This document shows positions 34,660 through 45,350 of a stretch of 64,000 nucleotides of DNA, in pieces (position 1 is the stretch's first letter; every line of letters starts with the position of its first letter). Under the pieces are notes generated by a model. That model saw only the letters and a program-made list of their open reading frames with translations. It did not search any database and was not told where the DNA came from. This DNA is from Proteles cristata cristata (lineage: Eukaryota > Chordata > Mammalia > Carnivora > Hyaenidae), in the NCBI GenBank assembly GCA_017311185.1, contig JAESUZ010004515.1, positions 372,001 through 436,000 of the forward strand, read 5' to 3'. The translations under genes and the position numbers were made by a program.

Positions 34660-36025
34660 GGTATTCATTCTCTCAGAAACTGGAAGTTTGTAAAACAATA
34701 TGGTAAATTACAAAAGAATCAATTTTAAAACCTAACTTCTATGTCTACTCATGATCTTTTTCTTTTGTAACACAATTAACCATCACTGGGTGTTTAACCA
34801 ATGTTTATTTAATAATTAGTGAATATGAATTTTATCAATACCTCTAATATGTTACTTAGAATGACTATTATCAGGACTCTTTCATTTAATCTTTTTCTGA
34901 ATACTTTAAAAGAAAAAGTCTGAAAGAAAAAATAACATGTTGAATCCTAGTGGCAGAAGACCCCTTTTGTTCACTAACTGTCACTGATTGTGAGTGAATC
35001 AAATAGCCACAGCTCACAGGGTCAGTTTCAGGGTCAGCACGGCAATTTTACTCTTCAGCATTCTTGTTCTAAGAAGTCCAAGTGGGCTTCAGAGTTCTTA
35101 AGAACTCTGACTTAAATGCACATTGTCCCAAGCAGTATTAAACTTTAGCCTAGATGCACGGAGTGGCAAAACAGGATTGAGGTAGTTCATAAGTACTGAT
35201 GTGAAAAGAGCTACAAGATGGATTTAGATGAAAAATTATAGAACACACAAATGTTTATACAAATATGCAAATCATCTATGCACAAATTAAAGTTAATGTA
35301 AATATATGTTTACTTTTGGTTTTGTATAGAATATCCCAAGAAAGATAGATAAGAACTACATTAATCCTCCTGATATAACAATGAGTTATCATTTTGGTTG
35401 AATGTCTGTTGAGAGCAGGATTCGGTAGGAACAGGCTATGGACTGTGAGCCTGAGACTATACTTCTGGTGGAAGAAATAGTGTCCTGTGTGGGGAAAGAT
35501 ACCGAACACACATTTTGCCTTCTTGGCAGTCTCACCTAGAGCTTGCACAGTAGCTATCCTACTGAGGATGTGTCTATTTTTACTAATTGTTTTGAGAGAA
35601 AAAAATCATTGCCCATTAAAAAATATGAATGCCTTGTAATTGTTACTCTTATAGATGTTCTTGAAATACTTATATCTTGGAACAAATAAAATGAATGTCT
35701 TTTGCAGAAAGTGAGGAATGACTTCTTTTAAAATAGAGAAAATATCTGTTTTGGAGAACAATTCACCCATCTTTTTTCAAGAGTGGTCACTAGTGCTGTA
35801 TGTAGATGCAGGAGCTATGTAGCCCCAGCTCAACCAACTGCATCCTTCTGAGAGCTTCAGTTTCCTAAATGTTTTCGAAACACCTGCTCTGCCTCCCTTA
35901 GACTAAAAACTGTGGTTACCGACTAGGATCAAATGAGATAAAGCAAGAGAAATGCTTTAACTTAAAAGAAATTGAAATTGAAATTGAAAGGACTGTATTG
36001 TGCCTAAAGAATATATTATTATATC
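34660..36025. other. Unique intergenic sequence
   Basis: AT-rich, with no gene recognised. A small (ATTGAA)n run lies at about 35967-35989. Confidence 0.4.
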
Positions 36026-36029
36026 ATTA

Positions 36030-36172
36030 AAGTGGCTCTTCGATTGTGGTGAAGGTTGTACAGCTATGTGAATGTACTTAATGCTACTGAACTATACACT
36101 TAAAAAAGATTAGGATGGTAATTTTTATGTTATGCATATTTTACTATGATAAAATTTTTTAAAAAATGATTC
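36030..36172 (+). mobile_element. Old L1 3' end, plus orientation
   Basis: Contains 'gtgaatgtacttaatgctac' and 'atgttatgcatattttacta', the classic 3' UTR end of older mammalian L1, closing in an A-rich tail. Confidence 0.8.
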
Positions 36173-36617
36173 TTGACACTTGTCTGTAGGGTTTGAGGTG
36201 CTTCATTTCTTGGGCATGGACATATAAGGAAGGAAGAACGTGGAAGACCCTCACCTTGTCTGTGCTCAGGTCTTCAAGAAAATATAGAAAAAGTTAGGTT
36301 GATGACATAAATGTTGGTATCCAGAGCCCACCGATGACCTCAGTTTCCCCTTTCTAGATCAGTGGCATGTATTCCGGTCTGCAGCAGTTTCTTTCAGAAA
36401 GTAGAGGGGGAAGGTATTGGTAACCAGCAAGTTGCAGAATATACATATTGAAATCAGCGACTATAAACTCTTCTATCTGCCCATGACTATCTAATCATCT
36501 CACTAATGAAACAAAAATCAAAGGACTTAAAATCCCAATGGTTAGAAACTTTTAAATAGATAGTTGAGTCTCTCTTTCCAAGAACCAATAGGGAATGAAA
36601 TAAATTGATTGGAATAT

Positions 36618-36669
36618 AATCTCTTTTCCTTTCTTTTACCACTAATCTCTTTTCCTTTCTTTTACCACT
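36618..36669. repeat. Perfect 26-bp tandem duplication
   Basis: The unit starting 'aatctcttttcctttctttt' occurs twice head to tail (36618-36643 and 36644-36669) without a mismatch. Confidence 0.97.
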
Positions 36670-36732
36670 CCCTGAAAGGAGTCTAGGGCCAGAGCCAAAG
36701 TTGACAGTCAGAACCAAAAAAGGATAAGAGGT

Positions 36733-36928
36733 GGGGTGCCTGGGTGCCTCAGTCAGTTAAACCTTGGACTTCGCGTCAGGTCATGATCTCAGGGGTTCGT
36801 GGCTTTGAGCCCGCATCGGGCTCTATGCTGACAGCTCAGAGCCTGGAGCTGTTCCTCCTTTGTTTGCACTCTGTGTTTCTTTGTCTTTCAAAAATAAATA
36901 AAACATTAAAATAATAATAATAATAAAA
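36733..36928 (+). mobile_element. Carnivore SINE (feline type)
   Basis: Head 'ggggtgcctgggtgcctcag', shortened middle and a (AAT)n tail. It is flanked by diverged 'aagaggtg' repeats. Confidence 0.88.
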
Positions 36929-36929
36929 A

Positions 36930-38045
36930 GGGCCAAGAGGTGTCCAATAGAATCCAGAAACTAGACCACCTGGACTGTGGGTCAGTTATATACAACTTTT
37001 TAATAAAGAGGCTACAAACAAAAGAATATGCATGTTCCAGGGATTTTTGTTTCATGGTCAATATTTGTCGTTGACTAATGTCCTCTGGTTCAAGACTAAT
37101 GGCAAGGGTGTGCTTCAGTGACTTGAAAGGATATTTAATCCTTCTAGCCTTTCTTAAAGAGATGTACAGATCCAAATTTGCTGTTAGCAGATTAGTAGAC
37201 ATGAGTCTGGAGTAGGCCTTCAGGTGGGGGCTGAGGTTCAGGAAGATGGAAAGCACTTGGCAAGCCAGGCTGTCCTTACCCTGCACTAGGTGGGGGCTGG
37301 TTCCCCGAAGCCCTGATGCAGCTGCAACATTTCCGATGTTCCAACATGTCCCAGGCTTCCCTAGGACAAAGGACCATGTACATTACTCATTTTGATACAA
37401 ATAATCACACACACATATATCTCAAGATGGAAGCAAGAGACTGGGTAAAGCATGTGAATTAATAATGATCCTTGTAGATCACAATAAGAGTTTAATCAGC
37501 TTGAGGTTCACATTTCACTTGTTACTTATTCATCTTTCTTTTTAGCAAGAGCTAAGACTGGGAGACCCTAGGATAAAAACTTTACAAATGACAGTGAGAT
37601 CTGTTCATTCATTCTCAGCAGAGCTCCCTGGATTTCTCCAGTGACTCATCCATTTCTGACAGTCAGAAATGTCTGGTTGCAGACAGAGGGAGTGGGGTGG
37701 AGGATGAGCCCAAACGCTCAAGTGAGACATTCCTGGGTTTGTGCTTTGACCCAGCCATTTGTCAGTTGATATTGAATTCTTTCCTTATCTGTACTATCTG
37801 TCTAATAATTCATATCCATCATACAGATGGTGTGAACTTAAGAAACAATGGTAGCAAATGTTTATTGACAACTGTTGAACTCTTAAGTGCTTGATCTGTT
37901 TTATCTCTTGTGATCCTGTTCAGTTAGGAATTCCAAAGCTGGGATCTGAAGATTGGTATATTTTTAAACCTCCCCAGTTAATTCTCAGATTAGTCAAGCT
38001 GAGAACCATGGTTGTGTGTTGATGTTTAGACAATGACTGCTAAGA
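36930..38045. other. Unique intergenic sequence
   Basis: A 126-codon minus-strand frame (36906-37286) has no recognisable domain. Nothing else was seen. Confidence 0.35.
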
Positions 38046-38049
38046 CCTT

Positions 38050-38280
38050 AACTGCTCAGGGTCTAAGAGATTAAAAGACCTCATTCCATCACTCACTAGT
38101 TGAATGCACTTGGCCAAGTCTTTCAACCCATCCAAGCCTCAGTTTCTTCATCCATAAAATGGGAGCAAAAAATAGCATCTGCTTTTGAGAATTGTTCAGA
38201 AGGCAAAATAAGTCAGTTAGGTGATTATGCCTGGCATGCACAAAATGTTTGATGAATGTTAGCCTTTGCCATTAGGACAA
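38050..38280 (-). repeat. MIR element
   Basis: Complementary MIR order: 'gcacttggccaagtctttca', 'cctcagtttcttcatccata', 'aaatgggagca'. Confidence 0.85.
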
Positions 38281-38999
38281 CTCGTTTTTCTTAGTTGGCT
38301 GAGAGCTCAAAGACTTTCTGACCTTTGTGCGTAGATGACTCTGTCTTAGTTTAAATTTATTGCTCTTCCATCTACATTGTTCATTTCAAATTCTAAGGGC
38401 TAGGGAAGGCAGACTAGTATGTTACAGTGGAAAAATCCTTGTGTTTGCTACAACAGGGTTGAGTTTGAATCTATGTATCCATTTGAGCCTCATGGGAGAA
38501 GAATCCCCTCCATTGTAATGAAAATCGGAGATAATTCTTGAAAAGGGTACAATATAGGTATTGCATTAAATGTGCCAGTGTTTTGGTTCTAAAATGCACA
38601 AGATTTTGCAAAAGGGAAGAAAGCCCTTAAAAAAATTCAAGCAGGAAACAGAGGCAGAGGACGGGGAGGACATAGAGGATGAGGAAAAGCTTGGGGGGCC
38701 TTGAGGCTCGGAGTCCTGAGGGACAAATCTCCGTGTTACCACTACTCGGCTTAGTGATGGAGGGGCACTGGTTATTACTCAACCTCAGAGCATGGCCACG
38801 GAGCAAACAGTGTTGTTATCCCTACTCAGCACTGGGCCAGAACCACCTGTTTCCTTGTGCAGGATTTCACAGTTCAGCTAGAGGCTGGCTTTGACCCTCA
38901 AAGAGCCATATGAACTCATGGTTGGTCCATGGCTTCAGCACTGAGATTTGAGAACAGAGGGACAATTCCTCTCTCTGGACTTCTTTAGAAGGAGAATGG

Positions 39000-39610
39000 C
39001 ATTTTACTTGCCTCAGGCAGTCTTAGACCCGTCTTTGGAAATTACAGGGGTTACTAATACTAAATGTAGTCAATGTAAATGCTTTCCAATAATACATGTC
39101 CAGCTTCTAGGTGCAAGAGCCAGGAAACTTTTCCCTTTTTCCCTTCTAGTTTCTTTGGCTGGTCTAATAATTAAATTGACATAAGACAGAGTAACAAGAG
39201 AAGAACAAATTTAACTTCATACCTATGGGGGAGATCATAGAAATATCAGACTCGAAGAAATGACCAAAGCAGGTAGCTTTTATACCTTGTAGACAAACAA
39301 TAAATTTGTGAAAAATTGACAAGAGAAAGAAGTTCAGGCTTGGAGTAGTAACTTGGTGAGGAAATAACAAGGTTTGCTTATTCAATCTTCTCAGCTCTAA
39401 ATTCCCTATCCCTGGTAGTAAAGATATCTCTCTACCTCCTGATACAGGGAGGGTACCTTTAACAGGGAAGATTTATATCCTGCTTTCAGGGGGAAAAGGA
39501 GGGTCAAAGTGTCTTTTTTGCACTGATTATTTCTTAATAAACTCTAATTAAAAACAATCCATATGCAAAGTGATATATTTTGGGGTGGCGTATTCTGCCC
39601 CTCTCACTAA
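39000..39610 (+). repeat. Interspersed repeat (LTR-like), copy 2
   Basis: Same family and orientation as 33.8-34.65 kb: both end in 'atattttggggtggc.tattctg'. It ends directly upstream of the candidate CASP8 promoter. Confidence 0.5.
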
Positions 39611-39659
39611 CCAGTTAGTTTATATAGTGACACACTGTCCCCGTCCCTTTTCTGAATAG

Positions 39660-39930
39660 TTGGAAATGGGGCATCTGTTCCTTTAAGAAACATTTCTTGT
39701 TCCAGTGAGTCATCTCTGTCCACTTGCTTTAGGAATCAAGTTTATTTTCTAGCTCTCTCTGTTGAGGAATTTTCTTTTTTTGCTTGCTGAATACCAGATG
39801 CTGCTCTTGTCCCTTGTGATTTTTTTAAAGCTCTGCTGAATTCGCTAATAAATTCTGAATGCAGAGGACAGGAAGTGAATCCCCTGGGGAGGTAGAAAGT
39901 GGAGTTATCGAAAGTAAAAGAAAACTTCTT
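39660..39930 (+). promoter_or_regulatory. CASP8: Candidate CASP8 promoter with ETS and ISRE-like sites
   Basis: TATA-less region upstream of a spliced exon. Visible sites are an ETS motif ACAGGAAGTG at 39868-39877 and an interferon-type element GAAAGTAAAAGAAAACTT at 39910-39927. An AP-1-like 'gtgagtcatc' lies near 39703. The human CASP8 promoter is known to rely on ETS-like and SP1 factors and to respond to interferon, which fits. The assignment rests on alignment with the human long-isoform exon recalled from memory. Confidence 0.6.
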
Positions 39931-40095
39931 CCTGGAGGTGTTTCCAACCCCACTGCCCTCATCCCCACCCTGTTTCATGGGAATTTTCTCTAGTTGCGTG
40001 GACAAGCCTTAGGTATTTGTATGAAACTAGGCAGCTCAGGGGTCTTGGCATTGGACACTTGGTGACTGTGATGTTGCGGGGACAGGGTGGAGCAG
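39880..40095 (+). other. CASP8: Candidate CASP8 5' exon (human isoform-G exon counterpart)
   Basis: The segment around 39907-39955 corresponds block by block to the human exon encoding the N-terminal extension of isoform G (human IESKRNFFLGAF region, recalled). The downstream part 'ggggacagggtggagcag' followed by the donor 'gtgagt' (40096) matches the human exon end. Here the frame is broken. The position of the human start codon reads CTG (39884-39886), a TAG follows in that frame, and there is at least one extra base after the ISRE-like block. I infer a non-coding 5' exon. The 5' limit is a guess. Confidence 0.6.
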
Positions 40096-40614
40096 GTGAG
40101 TGCCTGATACAGAGGTGGGTTCTGAATACAATGTTTCCGGGGACTCGTTCAGGGGGCAGAGTGGGGACACCTCAGGGTCCTGCCAGGGCCCCAGACCTCT
40201 GAGTGGAGTTTCTCTCCGAACCATAGCCTCTGGTCTTGCTACTTTTTAATTCAATTCTTCTGCTACATTTCTGTTCTTAGTGTCTCTCCCCACCTCTTTG
40301 CCTCCCTCAAACGCAGACACAGTGTCTCTTTCCTGCTGGGTCAGTTTGGAGATTCATTGTTTACCTGCTTTGTTTGTTTTCTTTTCCTTTTGGGCAGAGG
40401 GTTGAGTTAATCTGTCAGGTCCTGCCCAGCGCCTCTTTGTTTCCCAGCCATATTCTAGGTGCTCTCTTCCCATTCTTCTCCCACCCTACTTCCTACCCTC
40501 CCCACTGCCTCCCAAAAGGCAACTCTGAATCTTTTGATACTATCCCTGAATTGATCTGTATCTTTGCAAAATGTATCATTGTTCAGTGTGTATACACTAT
40601 TTTTTATCTATGAG

Positions 40615-40775
40615 CTGGAACGAGTACCTAAGTTTCCTCATCATTAAATGGCATTCATACCACCTCATGAAGTGGTTTTGAGGATTCAAGGAGATAATAT
40701 GAGTTAACTACTTACAACAGTGACCGGCACTAATAAATTCTCAGTAAGTATTAGCAATTATTACTGTGTATTAAT
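40615..40775 (-). repeat. MIR element
   Basis: Complementary MIR blocks: 'taagtttcctcatcattaaa', 'gttttgaggattcaaggaga'. Confidence 0.75.
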
Positions 40776-40831
40776 ATTTTTTAAATTGTATTTTGCTCAT
40801 TCTGTTTCTTTTTTAAAGAGCAAGCACCCTG

Positions 40832-41042
40832 GGGTGTCTGGGTGGCATAGTCCGTTAAACATCCCACTTCAGCAAAGTGAGTTCAAGCCCTGCGTTGGGC
40901 TCTGTGCTGACAGCTCAGAGCCTGGAGCCTGCTTCAGATTCTGTGTCTCCCTCTCTCTCTGCCCCTCCCTTGTTCTCGCTCTCTCAAAAATGAATAAATG
41001 TTTAAAAAATTTTAATTAAAAAAATAAAAAACATAATACAAT
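40832..41042 (+). mobile_element. Carnivore SINE with internal deletion
   Basis: The 'ggggtgtctgggtggcatag' head is followed by a deleted A/B-box interval, then a normal middle and tail. It is flanked by 'aagcaccctgg' and 'aagcactctgg'. Confidence 0.9.
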
Positions 41043-41170
41043 AAAAAGCAAGCACTCTGGCACTTAAAGTTCTATGTTTTGCCAGGTCCCACTTTCTGAC
41101 CCCTACATGGTATTACATGATGGATAGTGTTCGTAGTCCCGGAGAAGGACTACATAAGAACATGCCCACC

Positions 41171-41396
41171 TGGGGCGCCTGGGTGGCTTAGTCGGTTAAG
41201 CGTAAGACTTTCGCTTAGGTCATGATCTCACGGTTCGTGGGTTCGAGCCCCGCGTCGGGCTCTGTGCTGACTGCCAGCTCAGAACCTGGAGCCTGCTTCA
41301 GTCTGTGACTCCCTCTCTCTCTGACCCTCCCCTCCTCACGCTGTCTCTCTCTCTCTCCTAGAAATAAATAAAACATTAAAAAAAATTTTAAAAAAA
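41171..41396 (+). mobile_element. Young feliform SINE subfamily, copy 5
   Basis: Near-consensus element with a perfect 15-bp TSD (aagaacatgcccacc) at 41156-41170 and 41397-41411. Confidence 0.97.
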
Positions 41397-42136
41397 AAGA
41401 ACATGCCCACCAATCCTTGGTCCAACTTGCAAACCTTGGCCAATATCTGATAGGTACAAAGTGGGTATCATGTTGCTTTATTTTGCATTTCTCGGGTAAT
41501 TAAAACTTTTGAGCATCACCTTGTGCTCAAGGTGCTTTTAAGCATCCCTGTCAAGAAACTCCATGTTCATTTCCATTGTCCCTCTATGGGGTTTCTTCTT
41601 GATTTGCAAGAAACGTTTGTAGGTTATAGATATTGCTACTCCTATGGCAGGTTCTGGGAACAGAGACATGAAAGATATGATCCCTACCGTTGTGAAGCTC
41701 ACAGCCTAGCCCAAGGACTGGTCACAAAACAGTGGAACAAATGCTTAGGAAGCATCAATAATCAGGGAATCCCTCCTTGACTATGTTTTAGCTACTAACA
41801 GGATTTTCTTCTGTTGCTATGTTCTCACTCGGACTCCATGGTCATAATCAAATGGTAGCAAAGGGCATCGATCTTACCTACCATGGCACCTTTACCCTAG
41901 CCCTCTATAGGTGAGAAGGCACTTTCAGATCCCTTGTTTAATCCGCTCAGCCCTAAGGTGGGTCTTGCCCTCTGAAAGCTTATATTCTATTTGAGCATAG
42001 AAAAAAGGCAGTTTCAAGGAAGGGAAGTGTTTGATTTTTTTTTCTTCTTTTAACATCAAAAAACATTTCAACTGATTCATAGCAAAAAGGCAGGGCTAAT
42101 TTTGTGTTTTGTTCTATCTCTAGAGCCTAGACTATG

Positions 42137-42365
42137 GTGAGGACCCCAGGATTTATCTCTTTAGTAAAGTCATCTGGGCCTTTCAGGTGAAAGGCCTTTG
42201 ATTCTAGGGTTTTCTAGGCTACTAAGGGTGGGATCTGGTGACTTCGGGCCCATGAAAGTGATCTTTGTATTCTAGTGTAGATGGGAAACCAGGAGAGTTA
42301 ACTGTGGAAGATAGCAGACCTTCTCAGAACCATGATGAGGGCTTTCACAGTTACAAGTTCCCTCA
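42137..42365 (+). repeat. Local duplication, copy A
   Basis: Ordered similarity to 42778-42960. Shared blocks are 'gtgagg..cccaggattt', 'aggcctttgat', 'gttttctaggct' and a 'gatgagggct'-type end, each copy about 200 bp and offset by about 641 bp. Confidence 0.75.
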
Positions 42366-42469
42366 GAAATGCTCAATCAATATTTATTGAATGAAAACAT
42401 TTAAGTCTTCATTTTGAACACAGAAAAATCTGTAAATTTCTGAAATATGGAAAGAGAGGGTTCTTAGTT

Positions 42470-42600
42470 AACATTCAGTTCAAACTTCCTCATTTTGGAA
42501 TGTGGTAATGAGGCCCCAAAGGCAAATGACCCATCCAAAGTCACACAGCTAGAGTCAGGGAGCCAGGTTCCCCTCAGCCCCCTGTCCCTTGTTCTTATAG
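42470..42600 (+). repeat. MIR element
   Basis: MIR 3' blocks: 'aaatgacccatccaaagtca', 'cacagctagagtcagggagc'. It lies between the two duplication copies. Confidence 0.75.
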
Positions 42601-42649
42601 GACTCTTTTGAGCTCTGGGAGGAGGTGCTACTCAGGGGCGAGTCTTTGG

Positions 42650-42805
42650 GCTCTGTGACTCAGACAATTCAAAACAGGAAGTAGATCGGGCAGTGCCTAA
42701 GTTCTTCCTCAGTTCTTCTAAAGCTCTTTCTTTAGAAACATCAGGAAACAGGGGTGTGTGAAGAAGCTGCTGCCGCTGTGAGGGTCCCAGGATTTGCTTC
42801 TTTCG
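42650..42805 (+). promoter_or_regulatory. Candidate second CASP8 regulatory region
   Basis: An AP-1 site TGACTCA (42656-42662) and an ETS site ACAGGAAGTA (42674-42683) precede a moderately GC-rich stretch ('gctgctgccgctgtgagg') and a possible donor 'gtaagg' near 42805. It may be an alternative first exon or an enhancer. There is no transcript evidence, so this is inference. Confidence 0.35.
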
Positions 42806-42960
42806 TAAGGTTGGTTGGTCCTGTGGGGAGAAGGGCCTTTGATCTAGAGTTTTCTAGGCTGCAGAGGGTGGGGAAACCATAAGAAATAGCACGCAGTCCC
42901 TTTAAGAGCCACGGCGAGGGCCCTACAGACTCTAGATCTCAAGGCCTCCTGCAGCTTATG
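42778..42960 (+). repeat. Local duplication, copy B
   Basis: Partner of 42137-42365. This copy keeps CpGs ('gagccacggcgagggccc') where copy A has TpG or CpA ('gaaccatgatgagggct'), so copy A looks decayed by CpG loss. Confidence 0.75.
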
Positions 42961-43619
42961 TTCGGTTTTTCTGGAATGCTCCAGGTATAACTATACAGAG
43001 AACCTCATCCTTAATCAAATTGTGACAGAAGCAGTGGTAGAGTTGGGCTCTGGAATGAGATGACACCATCTAAATCCGGGCTGTACAGGTTTGATTTGTA
43101 AGGTTCTGATCTGTTCTCTGCCACAGTGGATTTATTAAGAATTCCCGTTTTTGTGTTTTGGGAGTTGTATTTTTTGTCTTAAAGTGTTTTAAATATTTTA
43201 ATCTTTAAAAATATTATGATTACTTTTTTTTTTTTTTTTTGGTTACATTCCTTCACTGGCTTCCAGCTCCAAGTAGGATAAAATCTAAATCTTTGCAGGG
43301 CCTGTCGTGGAAGCCCTCGAGTGAGATGTTCAAATCTGAGCCTGCTGCCTCTCTTACCAGCTTCTATCTAAACTGATTTTTCACAATAGTAACATGAAGA
43401 TGATAATACCAGTTTCTTCAGAGGCTTGTAGTACAATGAGTCAAAAAATATTTTTATGTTTATATGGATATATGTTATAAACACCTGTATATCATAATAT
43501 AAACATCTATATCAAATACTTTGGGGGCATAAGTTTATTACTAAAAATAGTAAAGATGCTTATATATTGTATATTACAAATATACTTTTATGGATTTATT
43601 ATTTAACAGATATTATATA

Positions 43620-43647
43620 ATCGAAAGTAAAAGAAAACTTCCTGGAG
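43620..43647 (+). repeat. Second copy of the ISRE-like block
   Basis: A 22-base stretch (43620-43641) is identical to 39907-39928. The match then continues into 'cctggagg' after a 3-base deletion. Confidence 0.85.
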
Positions 43648-43748
43648 GCCTTGCATCCCCATTCTTTTCTTCTGCCTTATATGTATTATTCATGAAATAT
43701 TCAAATTTACATGTTTTATGTCTGTATATAAACACATTACATATATGT

Positions 43749-43752
<4 letters not shown>

Positions 43753-43794
<42 letters not shown>
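43753..43794. repeat. (AC)n microsatellite
   Basis: About 21 AC units. Confidence 0.98.
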
Positions 43795-43796
<2 letters not shown>

Positions 43797-43799
43797 ATA

Positions 43800-45350
43800 T
43801 AGTTGGAAGGAAACCACCAAATGTAACCAAAGAGTTATCTAAATGGTGAGTTTCTAAGTAATTTTTCTTTTCTTTATATACTTTTCTGTATTTTCTCTAA
43901 GGGGTAAGTGTGACTTTTACTATTTTATGATGAGAAAAATACAACAATAAAAGTTCTTTTAAAAATATTACTATAACAAAGTTTCTAGCCCCTGATCTTA
44001 TGCGGTAAACCCAGCTCCCATAAAGCAAGGGCCATCTGCGGTCCCTGTATCTACATATCTCGGTGCCTAGGGGTGGCTCCTTTGCCAGCAGTGTAAGATT
44101 CTGTTGCAGCTGACTGCTTTCCAGGCACTATGACTAGAGAGATGTGTGACCCAAACAAACAAAGATGGAATATTATCCTTTAGTGTATCCTGTAAAATCT
44201 GGGCCAGAAAAGAAGCCTCACCAGTATTTTTCCAACTAACTCTGCATTTTGATGTGATGCAAAATCATTTAGAATGCGATGAGGCAGCTACAGGGGATAG
44301 GAGCCAAGGCCCAATCATCTTAACACAAACTCATATCATTCTGGCCTTGGATTGTATTATTATTATTATTATTTATATCCTGTCAGAAAATGCTGTTGAA
44401 TATGTAACAGAAGCCTTAAGAAGGCTTCAGTAGTTAGTACTTCTAGGAAATTATTGTAAGAAAATAATCAGATTTGTACATGGAGATAGACATTTAAGAT
44501 TTTATTCTAAATGTAAGCAGAGACTGTTACGTAAATTATGGCCCAATCATATGATTAGGTACTTGAAAAAACTTTAAATCCATGCTGTAGAAGAAAAAAA
44601 TGAAGATATGAAGATGTACATGAAGATGTACTTAACAATATTACCATTCGAAAAAATCCACTTATACCTCAGAAATATGGTGTGATAAAATACAAGGGAA
44701 AAATAAATATAAAATATTTGGTAGGAAAGATAGTAAAATATTATTAGGTGATTATTTTTGGATAGTGGATTATAGGTCATTTTCTTTCTTTTTTATCTTT
44801 TCTTTATTTTCTAAAATGAATACAATAAGCATTGCTATCAAAAAAATTGTGGTGGGTAAAAAAGAGATTCTGCTTTCATTTAATTCTTTGGTTCATTTAA
44901 CTGTGTGAAATGAGATTTTAACAGTGGTTAGAACTGATTTAAAAATTTTAAGGACATTGGAGCTAATGGTGCTAAACAGGGCTGGAACGAGTTTAGATCC
45001 TTCCCAACTTTTGAATGAAAATGGGTCTTTAAGTGATTTTAAATTAAATATGAGTCCTTGTAGAATATGTAATACATGCACCTAGTAAAAATCCAAACTT
45101 AAAGCCTTATTTTCTGCCAATCCCTGGGCTTCTAGTTCCTCTCCTTGGAGGCAAACCACTGAACCAGCTTCTTGTGTGTTCTGTTCAAAGATCTTTTGTG
45201 AATACACAAATCCATGCACCACTTGATAGTATGTTGTATAGACCACACATATCCACTCATGGCGAGCTTCCCATTCTTTTTAAATATCTAAGGAGAGTTT
45301 CATCGAACTTCTGATATTGATAAACAGTTATTTCTGCCCTTCTGTTCTTT
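43800..45350. other. AT-rich sequence, no gene seen
   Basis: Includes an (ATT)n run at 44355-44374 and AT-rich frames without recognised motifs. Confidence 0.4.

Noticed and set aside
36906..37286. 126-codon open frame on the minus strand
   Set aside because: No recognised domain, no splice or promoter context, and composition typical of random AT-rich frames.
43753..43794. Regular AC array as a possible CRISPR or structured array
   Set aside because: A simple dinucleotide microsatellite in mammalian DNA.
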